Assembly: GCF_017814275.1 (NCBI RefSeq)
Contig: NZ_JAGIYQ010000021.1
Location: forward strand, 1-54,435
Reading direction: 5' to 3'
DNA length: 54,435 nucleotides
From: Gottfriedia endophytica
GTDB lineage: Bacteria; Bacillota; Bacilli; Bacillales; Bacillaceae_G
Shown here: one piece after another, positions 39,227 through 52,106 of the stretch
Layout: each line of letters starts with the position of its first letter
Position numbering within the stretch: position 1 is the first letter of the stretch
Notes under the pieces: model-generated
Told to the model about the DNA's origin: nothing
The model's database searches: none
Seen by the model: the letters and a program-made list of their open reading frames with translations, nothing else
Program-made: the position numbers and the translations under genes

Positions 39227-40102
39227 TTATTCCTCTAAATATTGAAAAGGGAGACCTGTTCGTAATATCCCTTTTGTTTCGATACCGCCAATTCCTTTTT
39301 CACCTGTAATTGTATTTCGAACTACTTCCCATACATTTACTCGTTCCATAAATGATGTGAAACTAATTTTCCCAACAATATAGACTGGATCCAATGCATG
39401 AATATTTACACGTGTTGGTGAACTAGCAAAGTTTGCCCCTGCACGGATAATGGCTTCAAAATGAGATTGACATGCTCCAGCAAAAATAACTAATTGATCT
39501 AAAGAGGGATATTTTTTTCTTGCTTCTTTTACAGTTTCTACAAAAAAACGCGAATGCCGGTAAGACTCCAAATTATTCTTCGGGCCATTAGATTTCGTAT
39601 AAGCGTCATGCCCTGTGACGACTAAAATATCAGGCCTGTAATGGTCGAGTAAATGGCCAATTTGAGATGGCATCTCAGTTTCTTTACAATGAATACCTTC
39701 AATTGGGATACCCATTTTATTGTACATATCAATACACTTTTTTAAATATTGTTGATCTCCATCTATATGCAATACTCTTCCGGGGATTTGAAAAAAATTA
39801 ACATCTGCACGATAACCATTTGTTGCTTCATATTTTCTTTTCTCCCGCATTTCTAAATAATCACGTTGAAAAAGTTGGTAACTTTGTTCAATTTGCTTTA
39901 GCGTCTGTTCACCTTTTTCTCGATATTCTGCTTCTTGAACAATCCTTAAATCATCTATTGGTGAATCCGCAATTAAACGGAATTCTTCTCCATATAAAAT
40001 TGCTATTGTTTGACTACCTATATCCTTTAACTCAATGACACGAAATAGGAGATCGTATTGATAGGATGCACGCGCTACTATGTCCCCCACTTTGATGCTC
40101 AT
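39227..40102 (-). CDS. yabG: Sporulation-specific protease YabG
   Basis: Sigma-K-dependent cysteine protease that trims spore coat proteins such as SafA and SpoIVA in the mother cell. The 291 residues start VGDIVARASYQYDLLFRV, and contain GRVLHIDGD, DILVVTGHDAYTK (catalytic His region) and LVIFAGACQSHFEAI (candidate Cys). GGGGGGAA precedes the ATG. Own promoter at 40163-40190. Confidence 0.94.
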   Translation of the reverse strand: MSIKVGDIVARASYQYDLLFRVIELKDIGSQTIAILYGEEFRLIADSPIDDLRIVQEAEYREKGEQTLKQIEQSYQLFQRDYLEMREKRKYEATNGYRADVNFFQIPGRVLHIDGDQQYLKKCIDMYNKMGIPIEGIHCKETEMPSQIGHLLDHYRPDILVVTGHDAYTKSNGPKNNLESYRHSRFFVETVKEARKKYPSLDQLVIFAGACQSHFEAIIRAGANFASSPTRVNIHALDPVYIVGKISFTSFMERVNVWEVVRNTITGEKGIGGIETKGILRTGLPFQYLEE

Positions 40103-40162
40103 ACCATTCCCCCCTCTAACGTCTCAATATTGCTTCTCAATACGAATTCACACTTCTTTTTT

Positions 40163-40190
40163 TAGATTATGTAAGAGACATAAAAGGGTG
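40163..40190 (-). promoter_or_regulatory. Putative sigma-K promoter of yabG
   Basis: CATAATCTA (40163-40171) matches the sigma-K -10 CATANNNTA exactly, and CACC (40187-40190) supplies the -35 AC with 16 bp between. It lies about 60 bp upstream of the yabG start; B. subtilis yabG is sigma-K dependent. Confidence 0.6.
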
Positions 40191-40223
40191 ATTGATGATA
40201 TTCCATAACTTATTGCCACAATA

Positions 40224-40264
40224 TAAAAAAAGACGACAGTTTAATCTAAACCATCGTCTGAAAA
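40224..40264 (-). terminator. rsmA terminator
   Basis: AGACGATGGTTTAG and TTAAACTGTCGTCT pair and are followed by TTTTTTT on the minus strand, right after the rsmA stop. Confidence 0.85.
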
Positions 40265-40269
40265 GGAAA

Positions 40270-41702
<1,433 letters not shown>

Positions 41703-41783
41703 TATTTCCTCCAAAACTACATTTCGTATAAGTTATCATACCATAACAAGAAATATTCTACATTGTTCCCTTTCTAATAGTGT

Positions 41784-41815
41784 ACACAAAAAAGCAGAAG
41801 GAATCTCCTTCTGCC
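41784..41815 (-). terminator. yabE terminator
   Basis: GGCAGAAGGAG and TCCTTCTGC form a hairpin followed by TTTTTTG on the minus strand, immediately after the yabE stop. Confidence 0.85.
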
Positions 41816-43006
41816 TTACTTTAGTACTCGTATCTTAATCGTCTTACGACCAAATTTCAAACAATCTTGCTGAGTTGGGAAAAGAACATCAATACGGTGG
41901 CCATTAATAGCTCCACCTGTATCACCTGCAATCGCAACACCATATCCCTCTACCCAAACTTTAGACCCAAGTGGAATAATGTCCGGGTCAACAGCTATTA
42001 ATTTTATATTTGGGTTTTTTCGAACATTGATTCCAGTTGCAGTAATCCCACTCATTCCACCTTCGTAAGGCGAGTATGCTGTTGCTTCCACATACATCTC
42101 TTTTCCTTTAGATGGCTCTTTAGCAGCCATTGATCTTGAAGGTGTTTTTGTTCCTACTGCAATGATACGATTAACTGGTGCTTTTATTGTTTTTTCACCG
42201 ATTAATTGTTTTGATACGATTTTCCCATTTTCTTTTGTAATTTGGTAGTTACGTTCAACTACACCATTACTACCATTAGAAAGAACTTTTTTATTACCTT
42301 TATACATTGAAGAATCATTTTGTGTTTTATCTTCAAACTTTAAAGCTTCCTCCACTACATCGTTGACCTTTTCTACACGAATTACATGAACTGTATCATT
42401 TGGTTTAACTGTTTCAGCTAATCCTGGCTCAACTCGGTCAAATTGATTCAGTGTAATTTGTTGATTCTTTAAAAGGTCTGCGACAGTAGTCGAAGTCGAC
42501 CAAATTTTTTGTTCTTTTCCACCTTCATTAACTGTTAAAGGAAAAGATGTATTGATATCCACATTACCATCTTGCCCAATTTCTGCATTTAATTCAGGTG
42601 TAACCTTGTCATGCTCTTGTACATTCACATTTTGCTCATCCAATAATTCTTTAACCGTTTGAGCAGTCGTCATGACAATCTTGTCATTTCCATCAATTGA
42701 TAACTTAACTGGTTTAAAATGATGAATAGATATCTTCATATCATTCTTAATTGTTGTATTCCTAGAAGGGAATACCTCATCGTTATTCGTAATATTTACT
42801 TTTTGTTCTTTTAAAAGTTCTCCTACTGTGTCAGCATGTGTTTGAATAACTTGTTGTTTTCCATCTACTTCAAGGGAAACCTTATCCTTAAGGCCCTCAT
42901 ATGCACCAGTACTTATTGATCCAGTGAAAACTAAAGCTCCTGCAAGTTGTACTGCTAGTTTTTTACTACTCCCAAGTCTAGAAAGTAACCTATTAGCGTC
43001 TATCAC
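41816..43006 (-). CDS. yabE: Resuscitation-factor-like cell-wall protein YabE
   Basis: Exported peptidoglycan-active protein of 396 residues. A signal/anchor helix lies near the N-terminus (KKLAVQLAGALVFTGSISTG). Three DUF348 repeats follow (each with TVGELLKEQ-type cores), then a G5 domain (NYQITKENGKIVSKQL) and a C-terminal 3D domain (ATAYSPYEGGMSG, AGDTGGAINGHRIDVLF) with the three conserved Asp. The start is GTG, 7 nt after AAGGAGG. Relatives with a 3D domain cleave murein. In B. subtilis an antisense RNA controls it; I cannot see one here. Confidence 0.93.
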   Translation of the reverse strand: MIDANRLLSRLGSSKKLAVQLAGALVFTGSISTGAYEGLKDKVSLEVDGKQQVIQTHADTVGELLKEQKVNITNNDEVFPSRNTTIKNDMKISIHHFKPVKLSIDGNDKIVMTTAQTVKELLDEQNVNVQEHDKVTPELNAEIGQDGNVDINTSFPLTVNEGGKEQKIWSTSTTVADLLKNQQITLNQFDRVEPGLAETVKPNDTVHVIRVEKVNDVVEEALKFEDKTQNDSSMYKGNKKVLSNGSNGVVERNYQITKENGKIVSKQLIGEKTIKAPVNRIIAVGTKTPSRSMAAKEPSKGKEMYVEATAYSPYEGGMSGITATGINVRKNPNIKLIAVDPDIIPLGSKVWVEGYGVAIAGDTGGAINGHRIDVLFPTQQDCLKFGRKTIKIRVLK

Positions 43007-43191
43007 GCTGCCGCCTCCTTTAGATTGAGAAAAAAGATTGACTAGCTCCAAACCTATTAACTAGCTTCTACTCTACTGAATGTATGTTTACTAGATTTAG
43101 AAGTAGAAGAGTTTTCTTTCGACAAATTCTTCAACTCTTCATACATGAACGATATTCGAACTTTATCTATCTATACGTTCTGTTCACGTAA

Positions 43192-43962
43192 TCATTTGTG
43201 GATCTGAAAAATGGTACATGCATTTTCAAAAGTTTTTCGTCTTACTTCTTCGACCGAAATACCTTTTAAACGTGCAATTTCATCAGCCACAAGTGATACA
43301 TAGCTAGGTTCGTTTCTTTTTCCTCTATACGGATGTGGAGTTAAGTATGGACAATCAGTTTCTACTAGAAGATGATCTAGTGAAATTTCTGTCGCAACTT
43401 CTTTTGGTTTTTTTGCATTTTTAAATGTAACTGGTCCTCCTAGAGAAATATAGAAGTTCATACCAATACACTCTTTTGCAGTCTCCACACTTCCGCTGAA
43501 GCAGTGCATTATGCCGCCTACTTCAGATGCTTGCTCTTGTTTTAAAATGGAAACGATATCTTCAGTTGCATCACGGTTATGAATGATGATTGGTAGTTTC
43601 AATTCTTTCGCCAGTCTTATTTGACGACGAAATACTTCTTGTTGAATTTCCTTTGGTGACTTATCCCAATAATAATCAAGACCTGTTTCACCAATGGCTA
43701 CTACCTTAGGATGCTGAGATAACTTTTTAATCCATTCAAAATCTTCTTCTGTTGCATCGATTGCATCGACTGGATGCCAACCAATTGCAGCATATAAGAA
43801 ATCATATTTCTCAATTAATTCCATTGCTTTCGTAATAGTTGGACGATCAAATCCAACAACTACTTGATGAACAACGCCTGCATCAATAGCTCTTTGAATA
43901 ACTTCTTCTAGATCTTCTTTATATTGATCAGCGTTTAGGTGTACGTGGGTGTCAAATAACAT
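43192..43962 (-). CDS. tatD: TatD-family metal-dependent deoxyribonuclease (YabD)
   Basis: A 256-residue amidohydrolase-fold DNase. Metal ligands are visible in LFDTHVHLNAD, AIGETGLDYYW, IIHNRDATED, GIMHCFSGS and VETDCPYLTP. GAAGGAG precedes the ATG. Its role (DNA repair or 3' trimming) is inferred from the family. Between metS and yabE as in B. subtilis. Confidence 0.95.
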   Translation of the reverse strand: MLFDTHVHLNADQYKEDLEEVIQRAIDAGVVHQVVVGFDRPTITKAMELIEKYDFLYAAIGWHPVDAIDATEEDFEWIKKLSQHPKVVAIGETGLDYYWDKSPKEIQQEVFRRQIRLAKELKLPIIIHNRDATEDIVSILKQEQASEVGGIMHCFSGSVETAKECIGMNFYISLGGPVTFKNAKKPKEVATEISLDHLLVETDCPYLTPHPYRGKRNEPSYVSLVADEIARLKGISVEEVRRKTFENACTIFQIHK

Positions 43963-44424
43963 TTTTATTCTCCTTCGTCCATCTGAATTTAGTCTAGCAT
44001 AGTTAAAAATTTCTAACCTAACGGCCCGTTAACAATTACATTACAAAAAAAATACAGAAAAAAAGGTCTTTTTTTCATATTTTTTATATTGTTTCCCTAT
44101 GCCATTTTCCTTATTATATAAGGCTTGAAGCATTTAATCTTCCTAATTATTTACTTACTAGCTTTTAGTACCTTGTAATATACTTGTAATACTTTCTCCA
44201 TATAACGACTTTCTTCAACGAAATATAAATTTCTGTCAAAGGAACTGTCAATTAAACACAATAAACTACATAATTCTATGCATTTCTGCACCAAACAACA
44301 CTTCTGTTTTGTTATATTAATATAACAATCAACCAAATTAAGTATAAAAGGAACGACTTGATTATAAAATAACACAGGTTCATTTAGTCTAAAGACCGAA
44401 TATCAATGCAATGGAGTTAGACAA
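43963..44424. other. Intergenic region between metS and tatD
   Basis: About 460 AT-rich bases. They contain a 13-bp palindrome TAACGGGCCGTTA (44019-44031 on the minus strand) about 60 bp upstream of tatD, long A and T tracts at 44046-44085, and a minus-strand 74-codon open frame (44151-44375). That frame begins with GTG, has no ribosome site, is rich in Cys and Leu, and resembles nothing I know; it is probably not a gene. Confidence 0.5.
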
Positions 44425-44468
44425 AAAAAGTGTTCCGTGTACTATGTGACACGAAACACTTTTCATAG
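44420..44468 (-). terminator. metS terminator
   Basis: AAAGTGTTTCGTGT and ACACGGAACACTTT form a long imperfect hairpin with loop CACATAGT region, followed by TTTTTGTC on the minus strand. Confidence 0.85.
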
Positions 44469-44471
44469 ACT

Positions 44472-46472
<2,001 letters not shown>

Positions 46473-46624
46473 TCATTCAAATCTTCAATTATGTAATAAA
46501 TTCATTATTAAATGAAATAGATACGGAATGAATTAGCTCTGTATACTTAAGTTAAATTCTACACAATAGTAACATCTATTTCTATTATTTCTAGCAAATA
46601 TACTATAATTTTCAAACTAATAGT

Positions 46625-46678
46625 AAAAAATGAAACTTCAACCAGTTGAGAGTAGACATCTCAATGATTGAAGTTATT
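46625..46678 (-). terminator. rsmI terminator
   Basis: AACTTCAATCATTGAGA and TCTCAACTGGTTGAAGT form a long hairpin with two mismatches, followed by TTCATTTTTT on the minus strand. The 207-bp metS-rsmI gap holds no abrB. Confidence 0.8.
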
Positions 46679-46679
46679 C

Positions 46680-47555
46680 TTATAGTTCATGAAAAACTGC
46701 ATAAACATCTCGTTTATTTAAATTTCGATCTTTAGCAACTAATTTTATCGCATCTTTACTAGATTTCTGTTGTTCTGTCATATACCACTGAATATGCTCT
46801 TCAATGGATAAGTTATCCCAAAAATTACTTTTTGCTGCACTAGCTTCCTCTTCACTTGCACCTTCAACTGCTACAACAAATTCACCACGAATTTCTTCCG
46901 TATCAACCCATTTGCAGGCTTCTTCTAATGTACAACGGATAAATTCCTCAAATTTCTTCGTAAGCTCTCTACATAAGACAACTTGTCTATTTCCTAATAC
47001 TTCATACATCACATGAATCGTTTCTTTTAATCGATGTGGAGATTCGTAAAATAAAATTGTACCAACTTGTCCCTTTAACTCTTCAAGCTGCTTTTTTTTA
47101 TCACGTTTTTGTCTTTGAAAAAAACCCGCATAATAAAAAGAATCTGTTGGTAATCCAGATGAGATAAGTGCTGTTAGTGCTGCGTTTGCACCCGGCAATG
47201 GAATAACTGAAACGCCTCCATTTAAACAAAGTTGTACAATTTCATAACCTGGATCAGAGATACACGGCATCCCAGCATCACTGACGATCGCAACTTTTTT
47301 GCCATTTTTTATATCCTCTATAATCTTTGCTCCGCTTTTTTCCTTATTATGCTCGTGATAACTGACAAGAGGTGTCGAAATCTCAAAATGAGAACATAAC
47401 TTTTTACTATTTCTTGTATCTTCTGCTGCTATGTAGTCAACCTCTTTTAAAATTCGAATGGCACGAAAAGTCATATCTTCTAAATTTCCGATTGGGGTTG
47501 GTACTAAATACAAACAACCAGTCTCTTCTTGAATAAAGCTTTTTTGGCTATTCAC
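46680..47555 (-). CDS. rsmI: 16S rRNA 2'-O-methyltransferase RsmI
   Basis: Methylates the ribose of C1402 in 16S rRNA. The 291 residues show the tetrapyrrole-methylase-like fold: LYLVPTPIGNLEDMTFRAI, AAEDTRNSKKLC, VSDAGMPCISDPGYE and ILFYESPHRL. The start is GTG with AGGGGAA upstream. It overlaps yazA by 8 bp; third gene of yabB-yazA-rsmI (yabC in B. subtilis). Confidence 0.96.
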   Translation of the reverse strand: MNSQKSFIQEETGCLYLVPTPIGNLEDMTFRAIRILKEVDYIAAEDTRNSKKLCSHFEISTPLVSYHEHNKEKSGAKIIEDIKNGKKVAIVSDAGMPCISDPGYEIVQLCLNGGVSVIPLPGANAALTALISSGLPTDSFYYAGFFQRQKRDKKKQLEELKGQVGTILFYESPHRLKETIHVMYEVLGNRQVVLCRELTKKFEEFIRCTLEEACKWVDTEEIRGEFVVAVEGASEEEASAAKSNFWDNLSIEEHIQWYMTEQQKSSKDAIKLVAKDRNLNKRDVYAVFHEL

Positions 47556-47817
47556 TCTCTGTTCCCCTTTTGCTCATATATTCTTGTTTCTTAACTCTAG
47601 TTAGCTGTTTGAAAGCATACTCTGCTTGCATTGCTTCGCGTTTCGTAGAAAATTCCTCATTGTAGATACATTTCACAGGTTTTCTTACTCTCGTGTATTT
47701 TGCACCTTTTCCTGCATTATGTTGTTTAATTCGTCTTTCTAGATCTGTTGTATAACCAGCATAATAGGTGGTATCACTACACTCCAATACATATAAAAAG
47801 TGTTTATCCTTCTCCAT
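47548..47817 (-). CDS. yazA: GIY-YIG nuclease-domain protein YazA
   Basis: An 89-residue single-domain member of the UPF0213/YhbQ group: [37 protein letters not shown]. The GIY-YIG motif appears as YVL...YAG with the conserved Arg and a Glu near EYAFKQL. Its cellular role is uncertain. It overlaps yabB by 14 bp and rsmI by 8 bp. Confidence 0.92.
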   Translation of the reverse strand: MEKDKHFLYVLECSDTTYYAGYTTDLERRIKQHNAGKGAKYTRVRKPVKCIYNEEFSTKREAMQAEYAFKQLTRVKKQEYMSKRGTESE

Positions 47818-48541
47818 ACAAAATGTCCTTTAATTCGGGTGTGTATTCATTTTGTTCATTATATACAAAGAGTGGTGGCAAAATCTTCAGATCAGACTTT
47901 CCACCTTTAATTCCTTCTATTAAAAGTGTATTGGCTTCTTTACCAACCTTTGGATAAATAAGCTGCATGCGTTTTGGTTCAATACCATGTTTTCTCATCG
48001 TTGTCACAATATCAAGTAACCTTCCAGGGCGATGTACCATCGATAACTTCCCGCCATGTTTTAATAAAAGCTTACTTGTATAAATCACTTCTTCTAAATT
48101 AGTTTTGATTTCATGTCTTGCAATTGCATAATGCTCATTTTGATTTTGCTCTGATTTTGGAACATCTTGAAAATAAGGGGGATTACATGTAACTACATCT
48201 ACTATTTCTCTTCCAACTAGATCAGGTGCATTTTTCAAATCATCGTGTAGTATGGTTATTTTTTCTTCAAGATTATTATACTGAATACTTCGTGTTGCCA
48301 TATCATACAGACGCTCTTGTATTTCTACACCAATCATCTTAGCATGAGATCTTTTATGTAATAATAACGGAATCACACCATTTCCGGAGCATAAGTCAAC
48401 AATAAGTCCTTTTTGAATTGGGACGTATGTGAAATTTGCTAATAGAACAGCATCTAATGAAAAGGAAAAAACAGAAGGACTTTGAATGATGCGTAATTCC
48501 TCTGCTAATAAATAATCTAATCGTTCATCATCACGTAGCAT
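47804..48541 (-). CDS. yabB: tRNA1(Val) adenine-N6 methyltransferase family protein (YabB)
   Basis: SAM-dependent methyltransferase, 245 residues, related to TrmN6/YfiC. The SAM loop is [14 protein letters not shown] and the N6-adenine active site is [19 protein letters not shown] at the N-terminus is family-specific. The exact target base is inferred from the family. First of three overlapping genes. Confidence 0.9.
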   Translation of the reverse strand: MLRDDERLDYLLAEELRIIQSPSVFSFSLDAVLLANFTYVPIQKGLIVDLCSGNGVIPLLLHKRSHAKMIGVEIQERLYDMATRSIQYNNLEEKITILHDDLKNAPDLVGREIVDVVTCNPPYFQDVPKSEQNQNEHYAIARHEIKTNLEEVIYTSKLLLKHGGKLSMVHRPGRLLDIVTTMRKHGIEPKRMQLIYPKVGKEANTLLIEGIKGGKSDLKILPPLFVYNEQNEYTPELKDILYGEG

Positions 48542-48597
48542 ATAACTAAACCCTTTCTAATTTCTACTTTAAGTGTTCCCTTCACTATCTCTTTCTA

Positions 48598-48638
48598 AAG
48601 AAAAAGTCTCTCCCACAAGAGTAGGAAAGACTCCTTAT
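48598..48638 (-). terminator. yabA terminator
   Basis: GGAGTCTTTCCTAC and GTGGGAGAGACT form an imperfect hairpin followed by TTTTTCTTT on the minus strand; its left arm touches the end of yabA. Confidence 0.75.
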
Positions 48639-48994
48639 TTTTTATCAAAAAACATTAAACAAAATAGGCAATCTTCATTATCCCGAACACTACCGTAATG
48701 CACATTACAGATATGGAAACCTTCTTGATATAATCTCGCTAGGTTATCGTACCCTTCTCCAATATCTGATTCTTTCGGTGTCACTTTTTTACTTCGTGTC
48801 ATTTCTGATTGAATAATCTCTTCTTTTTGTTCAAGCCCAAGACGTTGCCGTAAATGTTCATTTTCAATTTTAGTATAGTGATTCTCCTCAAGCAGTTCAG
48901 CAATATACTGTTTTAGTTCTCCTAACTGCTTAGATAAATCTTGAATTTGATCTTCCATATTAGATAGAGATAAGAAAATATTCTTTTTGTCCAA
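48635..48994 (-). CDS. yabA: Replication-initiation control protein YabA
   Basis: Negative regulator of DnaA that also binds DnaN. The 119 residues have an N-terminal tetramerising coiled coil ([20 protein letters not shown], then ENEHLRQRL) and a conserved C-terminus [21 protein letters not shown] with a zinc site (H, C, and DCLFC). I start at TTG (48992-48994), 5 nt after AGAGGTGG, giving MDKK as in B. subtilis; the longer frame begins in the ribosome site. Confidence 0.94.
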   Translation of the reverse strand: MDKKNIFLSLSNMEDQIQDLSKQLGELKQYIAELLEENHYTKIENEHLRQRLGLEQKEEIIQSEMTRSKKVTPKESDIGEGYDNLARLYQEGFHICNVHYGSVRDNEDCLFCLMFFDKK

Positions 48995-49006
48995 TCGTAC
49001 CACCTC

Positions 49007-49834
49007 TTAGTCTGTGGTTGGTATTGAAACGACTCCCTCATGAATTAACTCATCAAGGGTATATTCAACAACAAGTTCCTTTTTTATAAGCTCCACTTGA
49101 ATTACACGTTCTAGAATGTTTAATCCAACCACTCTTCCAGGGCCTTGTGAAGTTTCAATTACATCCTCTAGGTCAGGTAGTTGTTCTTTAGCCGCTTCAT
49201 ACTCATCATTTTCATATTTTAAACAACACATTAAACGCCCACAAAGACCCGAAATTTTAGCTGGATTTAGCGATAGATTTTGGTCTTTTGCCATTTTTAT
49301 TGATACTGGCTCAAAATCACCAAGAAAAGTAGAGCAACAAAGCATACGTCCACATGGACCTATACCTCCAAGCATCTTTGCCTCGTCTCTAACACCAATT
49401 TGGCGTAATTCGATCCTAGTGCGAAATATAGCAGCTAAATCTTTTACAAGCTCTCTGAAATCAATTCGTCCGTCAGCTGTAAAATAAAAAATAACTTTAT
49501 TTCGATCAAACGTATATTCTACATCAACAAGTTTCATATCTAAATCATGTTGCATTACTTTACTTGAACAAACCTCATAAGCTTCTTTTGCAGACTGTCT
49601 ATTCTCTTCAACAATCATACGATCGTGCTCATCAGCCATTCTCATTACTTTTTTTAAGGGTAATACAACATCATTTTCGCCAACTTGTTTATTTGGAACA
49701 ACTACTTTACCGTATTCAATCCCTCTAACCGTCTCAACTATTACAAATGTATCTTTGGGGATTGGTATTCCGTTCGGGTCGAAATAATAGATTTTTCCTG
49801 CTTTTTTAAACCGTACACCAACTACTTCGTACAC
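49007..49834 (-). CDS. ricT: RicT (YaaT), PSP1-domain RNase Y adaptor
   Basis: Part of the RicA-RicF-RicT Y-complex that steers RNase Y and promotes phosphorelay, competence and biofilm in B. subtilis. The 275 residues include the PSP1 region and two cysteine clusters, GPCGRMLCC and GLCGRLMCC, that carry an Fe-S cluster in the complex. The start is GTG with GGAGGG upstream. Between holB and yabA as in B. subtilis. Confidence 0.95.
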   Translation of the reverse strand: MYEVVGVRFKKAGKIYYFDPNGIPIPKDTFVIVETVRGIEYGKVVVPNKQVGENDVVLPLKKVMRMADEHDRMIVEENRQSAKEAYEVCSSKVMQHDLDMKLVDVEYTFDRNKVIFYFTADGRIDFRELVKDLAAIFRTRIELRQIGVRDEAKMLGGIGPCGRMLCCSTFLGDFEPVSIKMAKDQNLSLNPAKISGLCGRLMCCLKYENDEYEAAKEQLPDLEDVIETSQGPGRVVGLNILERVIQVELIKKELVVEYTLDELIHEGVVSIPTTD

Positions 49835-49837
49835 AAT

Positions 49838-50833
49838 CTACAATCCCTCCTGTAATTCAATTATCATTTGCTCTGCAACAAGCAACATATTAGCATTCGA
49901 TACTAAGCGTTTCTTCGCTTCTAAAATAATCGTTAAACAGTTGGTTATTTTGACTAATGAAAAACGATTAGAAGCATGTTTTAGTGTTTGTTCGATCTCT
50001 TTAAACACTATATTTTGTTCTTGCTCAGCATGTATATATATCATATCTTTAAATACTAGAATTAATAGATCTAACCCTAGTTGTAATCTTTCTTTTGTTT
50101 CAAATGTACGCACAAACCCTTGTTGAAGAAGCAAAAGGCTATCTTTTCTTAGACTTATTAATGCTTCATATAATTCTATCACTAAACTTCTAGCTTGTGC
50201 AAACCATTCTTCTTTTGCCAGTTCACTCGCTTCTTTTTCGTTATTTGTAATTCTAGCTAGTAATAGAGCTAAATCCAATGGAATTTCCTGCGCCTGTAAC
50301 TGGTTTTCAAAATTTTTAACAGAAAGAGGCTGAAAATGTACATTTTGACAGCGAGATACAATAGTCGGAAGTATACGTTGCAATTGTTCAGTGACCAAAA
50401 TTGCCGTTGTTAAAGAAACTGGCTCTTCTAAAAACTTCAACAGGGAATTCGCAGCACTAGCAGTCATTGTATCAGCATGCTCGATTAGATAAATTTTGCG
50501 ATTGTTTTCTACTGCTGTCTTAGAAAATTCCTCTTGGAGCTCTTGAATCTGATGTTTTTTTATCGATAATTCTTCCGGTCTTAAAACATAGACATTTGGA
50601 TGATTACCAGAATCAACCCTTTTACAATTTCGACAATTCCCACAAGGTGTTACGCCATTAAGTTGTTCACAAAGTAATACTTTTGCATAATATACCGCCA
50701 TATCCATCTTACCTGTACCTTTTGGACCTTCAAATAAATAGGCATGGGCAACTCGATTTTTACGAACTGAATTTTGAAGCATCTTTACTGCTATTGGCTG
50801 ACGTTGGTTTAGTTCCTCCCACGATATACTCAA
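49838..50833 (-). CDS. holB: DNA polymerase III delta' subunit
   Basis: Clamp-loader subunit. The 331 residues show AYLFEGPKGTGKMDMAVYYA (P-loop), a zinc module CGNCRNCKRVDSGNHP, and ANSLLKFLEEP and LPTIVSRCQNVHF (sensor and SRC motif). The start is TTG with TAGGTGAG upstream. Located 14 bp after yaaR. Confidence 0.94.
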   Translation of the reverse strand: MSISWEELNQRQPIAVKMLQNSVRKNRVAHAYLFEGPKGTGKMDMAVYYAKVLLCEQLNGVTPCGNCRNCKRVDSGNHPNVYVLRPEELSIKKHQIQELQEEFSKTAVENNRKIYLIEHADTMTASAANSLLKFLEEPVSLTTAILVTEQLQRILPTIVSRCQNVHFQPLSVKNFENQLQAQEIPLDLALLLARITNNEKEASELAKEEWFAQARSLVIELYEALISLRKDSLLLLQQGFVRTFETKERLQLGLDLLILVFKDMIYIHAEQEQNIVFKEIEQTLKHASNRFSLVKITNCLTIILEAKKRLVSNANMLLVAEQMIIELQEGL

Positions 50834-50847
50834 TCGAACTCACCTAC

Positions 50848-51288
50848 TCATGTATATAAATTAATTAATAGACCTTTTATTTCACCAATTTTTTTAAGCA
50901 AATCCATTGATTCACTCTCTTTATCAATCATTTCATTTGTCAATTCAACTAATTTTTCATCAATCAATTTGACCACATGAAGTGTATTTACATAACCACC
51001 TGGACTCCAACTATTTTGTTCTGATAACTCTAAACCAAAATCAACTGCTTCCTTAACAAAACGTTTAACTAATTGTTTAAAACGCGCTAAATCGCGTAAA
51101 TGTTTTCCTTTTGATAAGCGTTCTCCCTGAACTTCAATCTCACCCATTAATCTTACTAATTGATCCAACTGAAGTTTTGATTCATTTCGTTGAACTAAAG
51201 ATTGAAAATTTACGGACGTTGGTTGGTTTTGTCGCAAATCCTTTCGTTCACTATTTAACTTTGCAATTAAATTTTGATCAATTTTCAT
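50848..51288 (-). CDS. yaaR: YaaR (DUF327) protein
   Basis: A 146-residue, largely helical protein of the YaaR/DUF327 family (RLMGEIEVQGERLSKGKHLR, then ARFKQLVKRFVKEAVDFG). Function unknown to me. GGGG precedes the ATG. First gene before holB. In B. subtilis darA (yaaQ) lies between tmk and yaaR; the 179-bp gap here has no such gene. Confidence 0.88.
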   Translation of the reverse strand: MKIDQNLIAKLNSERKDLRQNQPTSVNFQSLVQRNESKLQLDQLVRLMGEIEVQGERLSKGKHLRDLARFKQLVKRFVKEAVDFGLELSEQNSWSPGGYVNTLHVVKLIDEKLVELTNEMIDKESESMDLLKKIGEIKGLLINLYT

Positions 51289-51467
51289 TAAAATCCCCCA
51301 TTAGGTGATCACTTTCATTACGGACTTCTCTTTATTATTATATCAGTTTATCGATAGCTTGTTTACGTTATCCCCTTGTTTCGTAACAATACTTAAATTG
51401 CTTATTCGTTTATCACCATTAACTGGCAGTTGAGTCAGGCGGATAAAATCCTCCACTTATGGATGAT

Positions 51468-52094
51468 TCAATTTATCTTATTTTCAATTGCTTGTAATAC
51501 TTGGCTATAAACTTCCTCTATACTTTTCGATGCATCTACAAGACAGAATCGTTTTCTATCACTATCTACTACCTGTAAGTAACCTTCATAAACTCTTTTA
51601 TGAAATTCAATATTTTCTAAATCTAATCGATTAATTTCTCGACCGTTTGCATCATGTACCCTTTTCAAACCAATCGAAGGATCTAAATCGAAAAAAATCG
51701 TTAAATCTGGCATTGTTCCATCTATTGCAAATTCATTAATTTGCCTTACTTCTTCTATTCCTAAATTTCTTCCAACACCTTGATATGCTAGAGAACTGTC
51801 AATAAAACGATCACAAAGGACAACTTTTCCTTCTTTTAAAGCCGGAATAACTTTCTCTACTAAATGTTGTCTACGAGCAGCAGCATAAAGTAATGCCTCT
51901 GTACGACTATCCATCTCTGTATGATCAGGTCGTAAAATAATTTCCCTGATACTCTCTGAAATACGAATACCACCTGGCTCTCTAGTTGAAAGGAATGGAA
52001 TTTCTTTATTCACAAAATACTGTTCAATCATCTTAATAATTGTCGTTTTGCCAGCACCTTCTGGCCCTTCAAACGTAATAAATAGAGACTTCAA
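51468..52094 (-). CDS. tmk: Thymidylate kinase
   Basis: Phosphorylates dTMP to dTDP. The 208 residues show the P-loop ITFEGPEGAGKTT, the TREPGG segment, the LID region with LLYAAARRQH and the DRFIDSSLAYQG motif. The start is TTG after GGAGGG. It lies 12 bp after yaaO. Confidence 0.97.
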   Translation of the reverse strand: MKSLFITFEGPEGAGKTTIIKMIEQYFVNKEIPFLSTREPGGIRISESIREIILRPDHTEMDSRTEALLYAAARRQHLVEKVIPALKEGKVVLCDRFIDSSLAYQGVGRNLGIEEVRQINEFAIDGTMPDLTIFFDLDPSIGLKRVHDANGREINRLDLENIEFHKRVYEGYLQVVDSDRKRFCLVDASKSIEEVYSQVLQAIENKIN

Positions 52095-52106
52095 ACTAAT
52101 ACCCTC

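Noticed and set aside
44151-44375. 74-codon minus-strand open frame between metS and tatD
   Set aside because: GTG start without ribosome site, AT-rich non-coding look, and no recognisable domain; kept only as part of the intergenic note.
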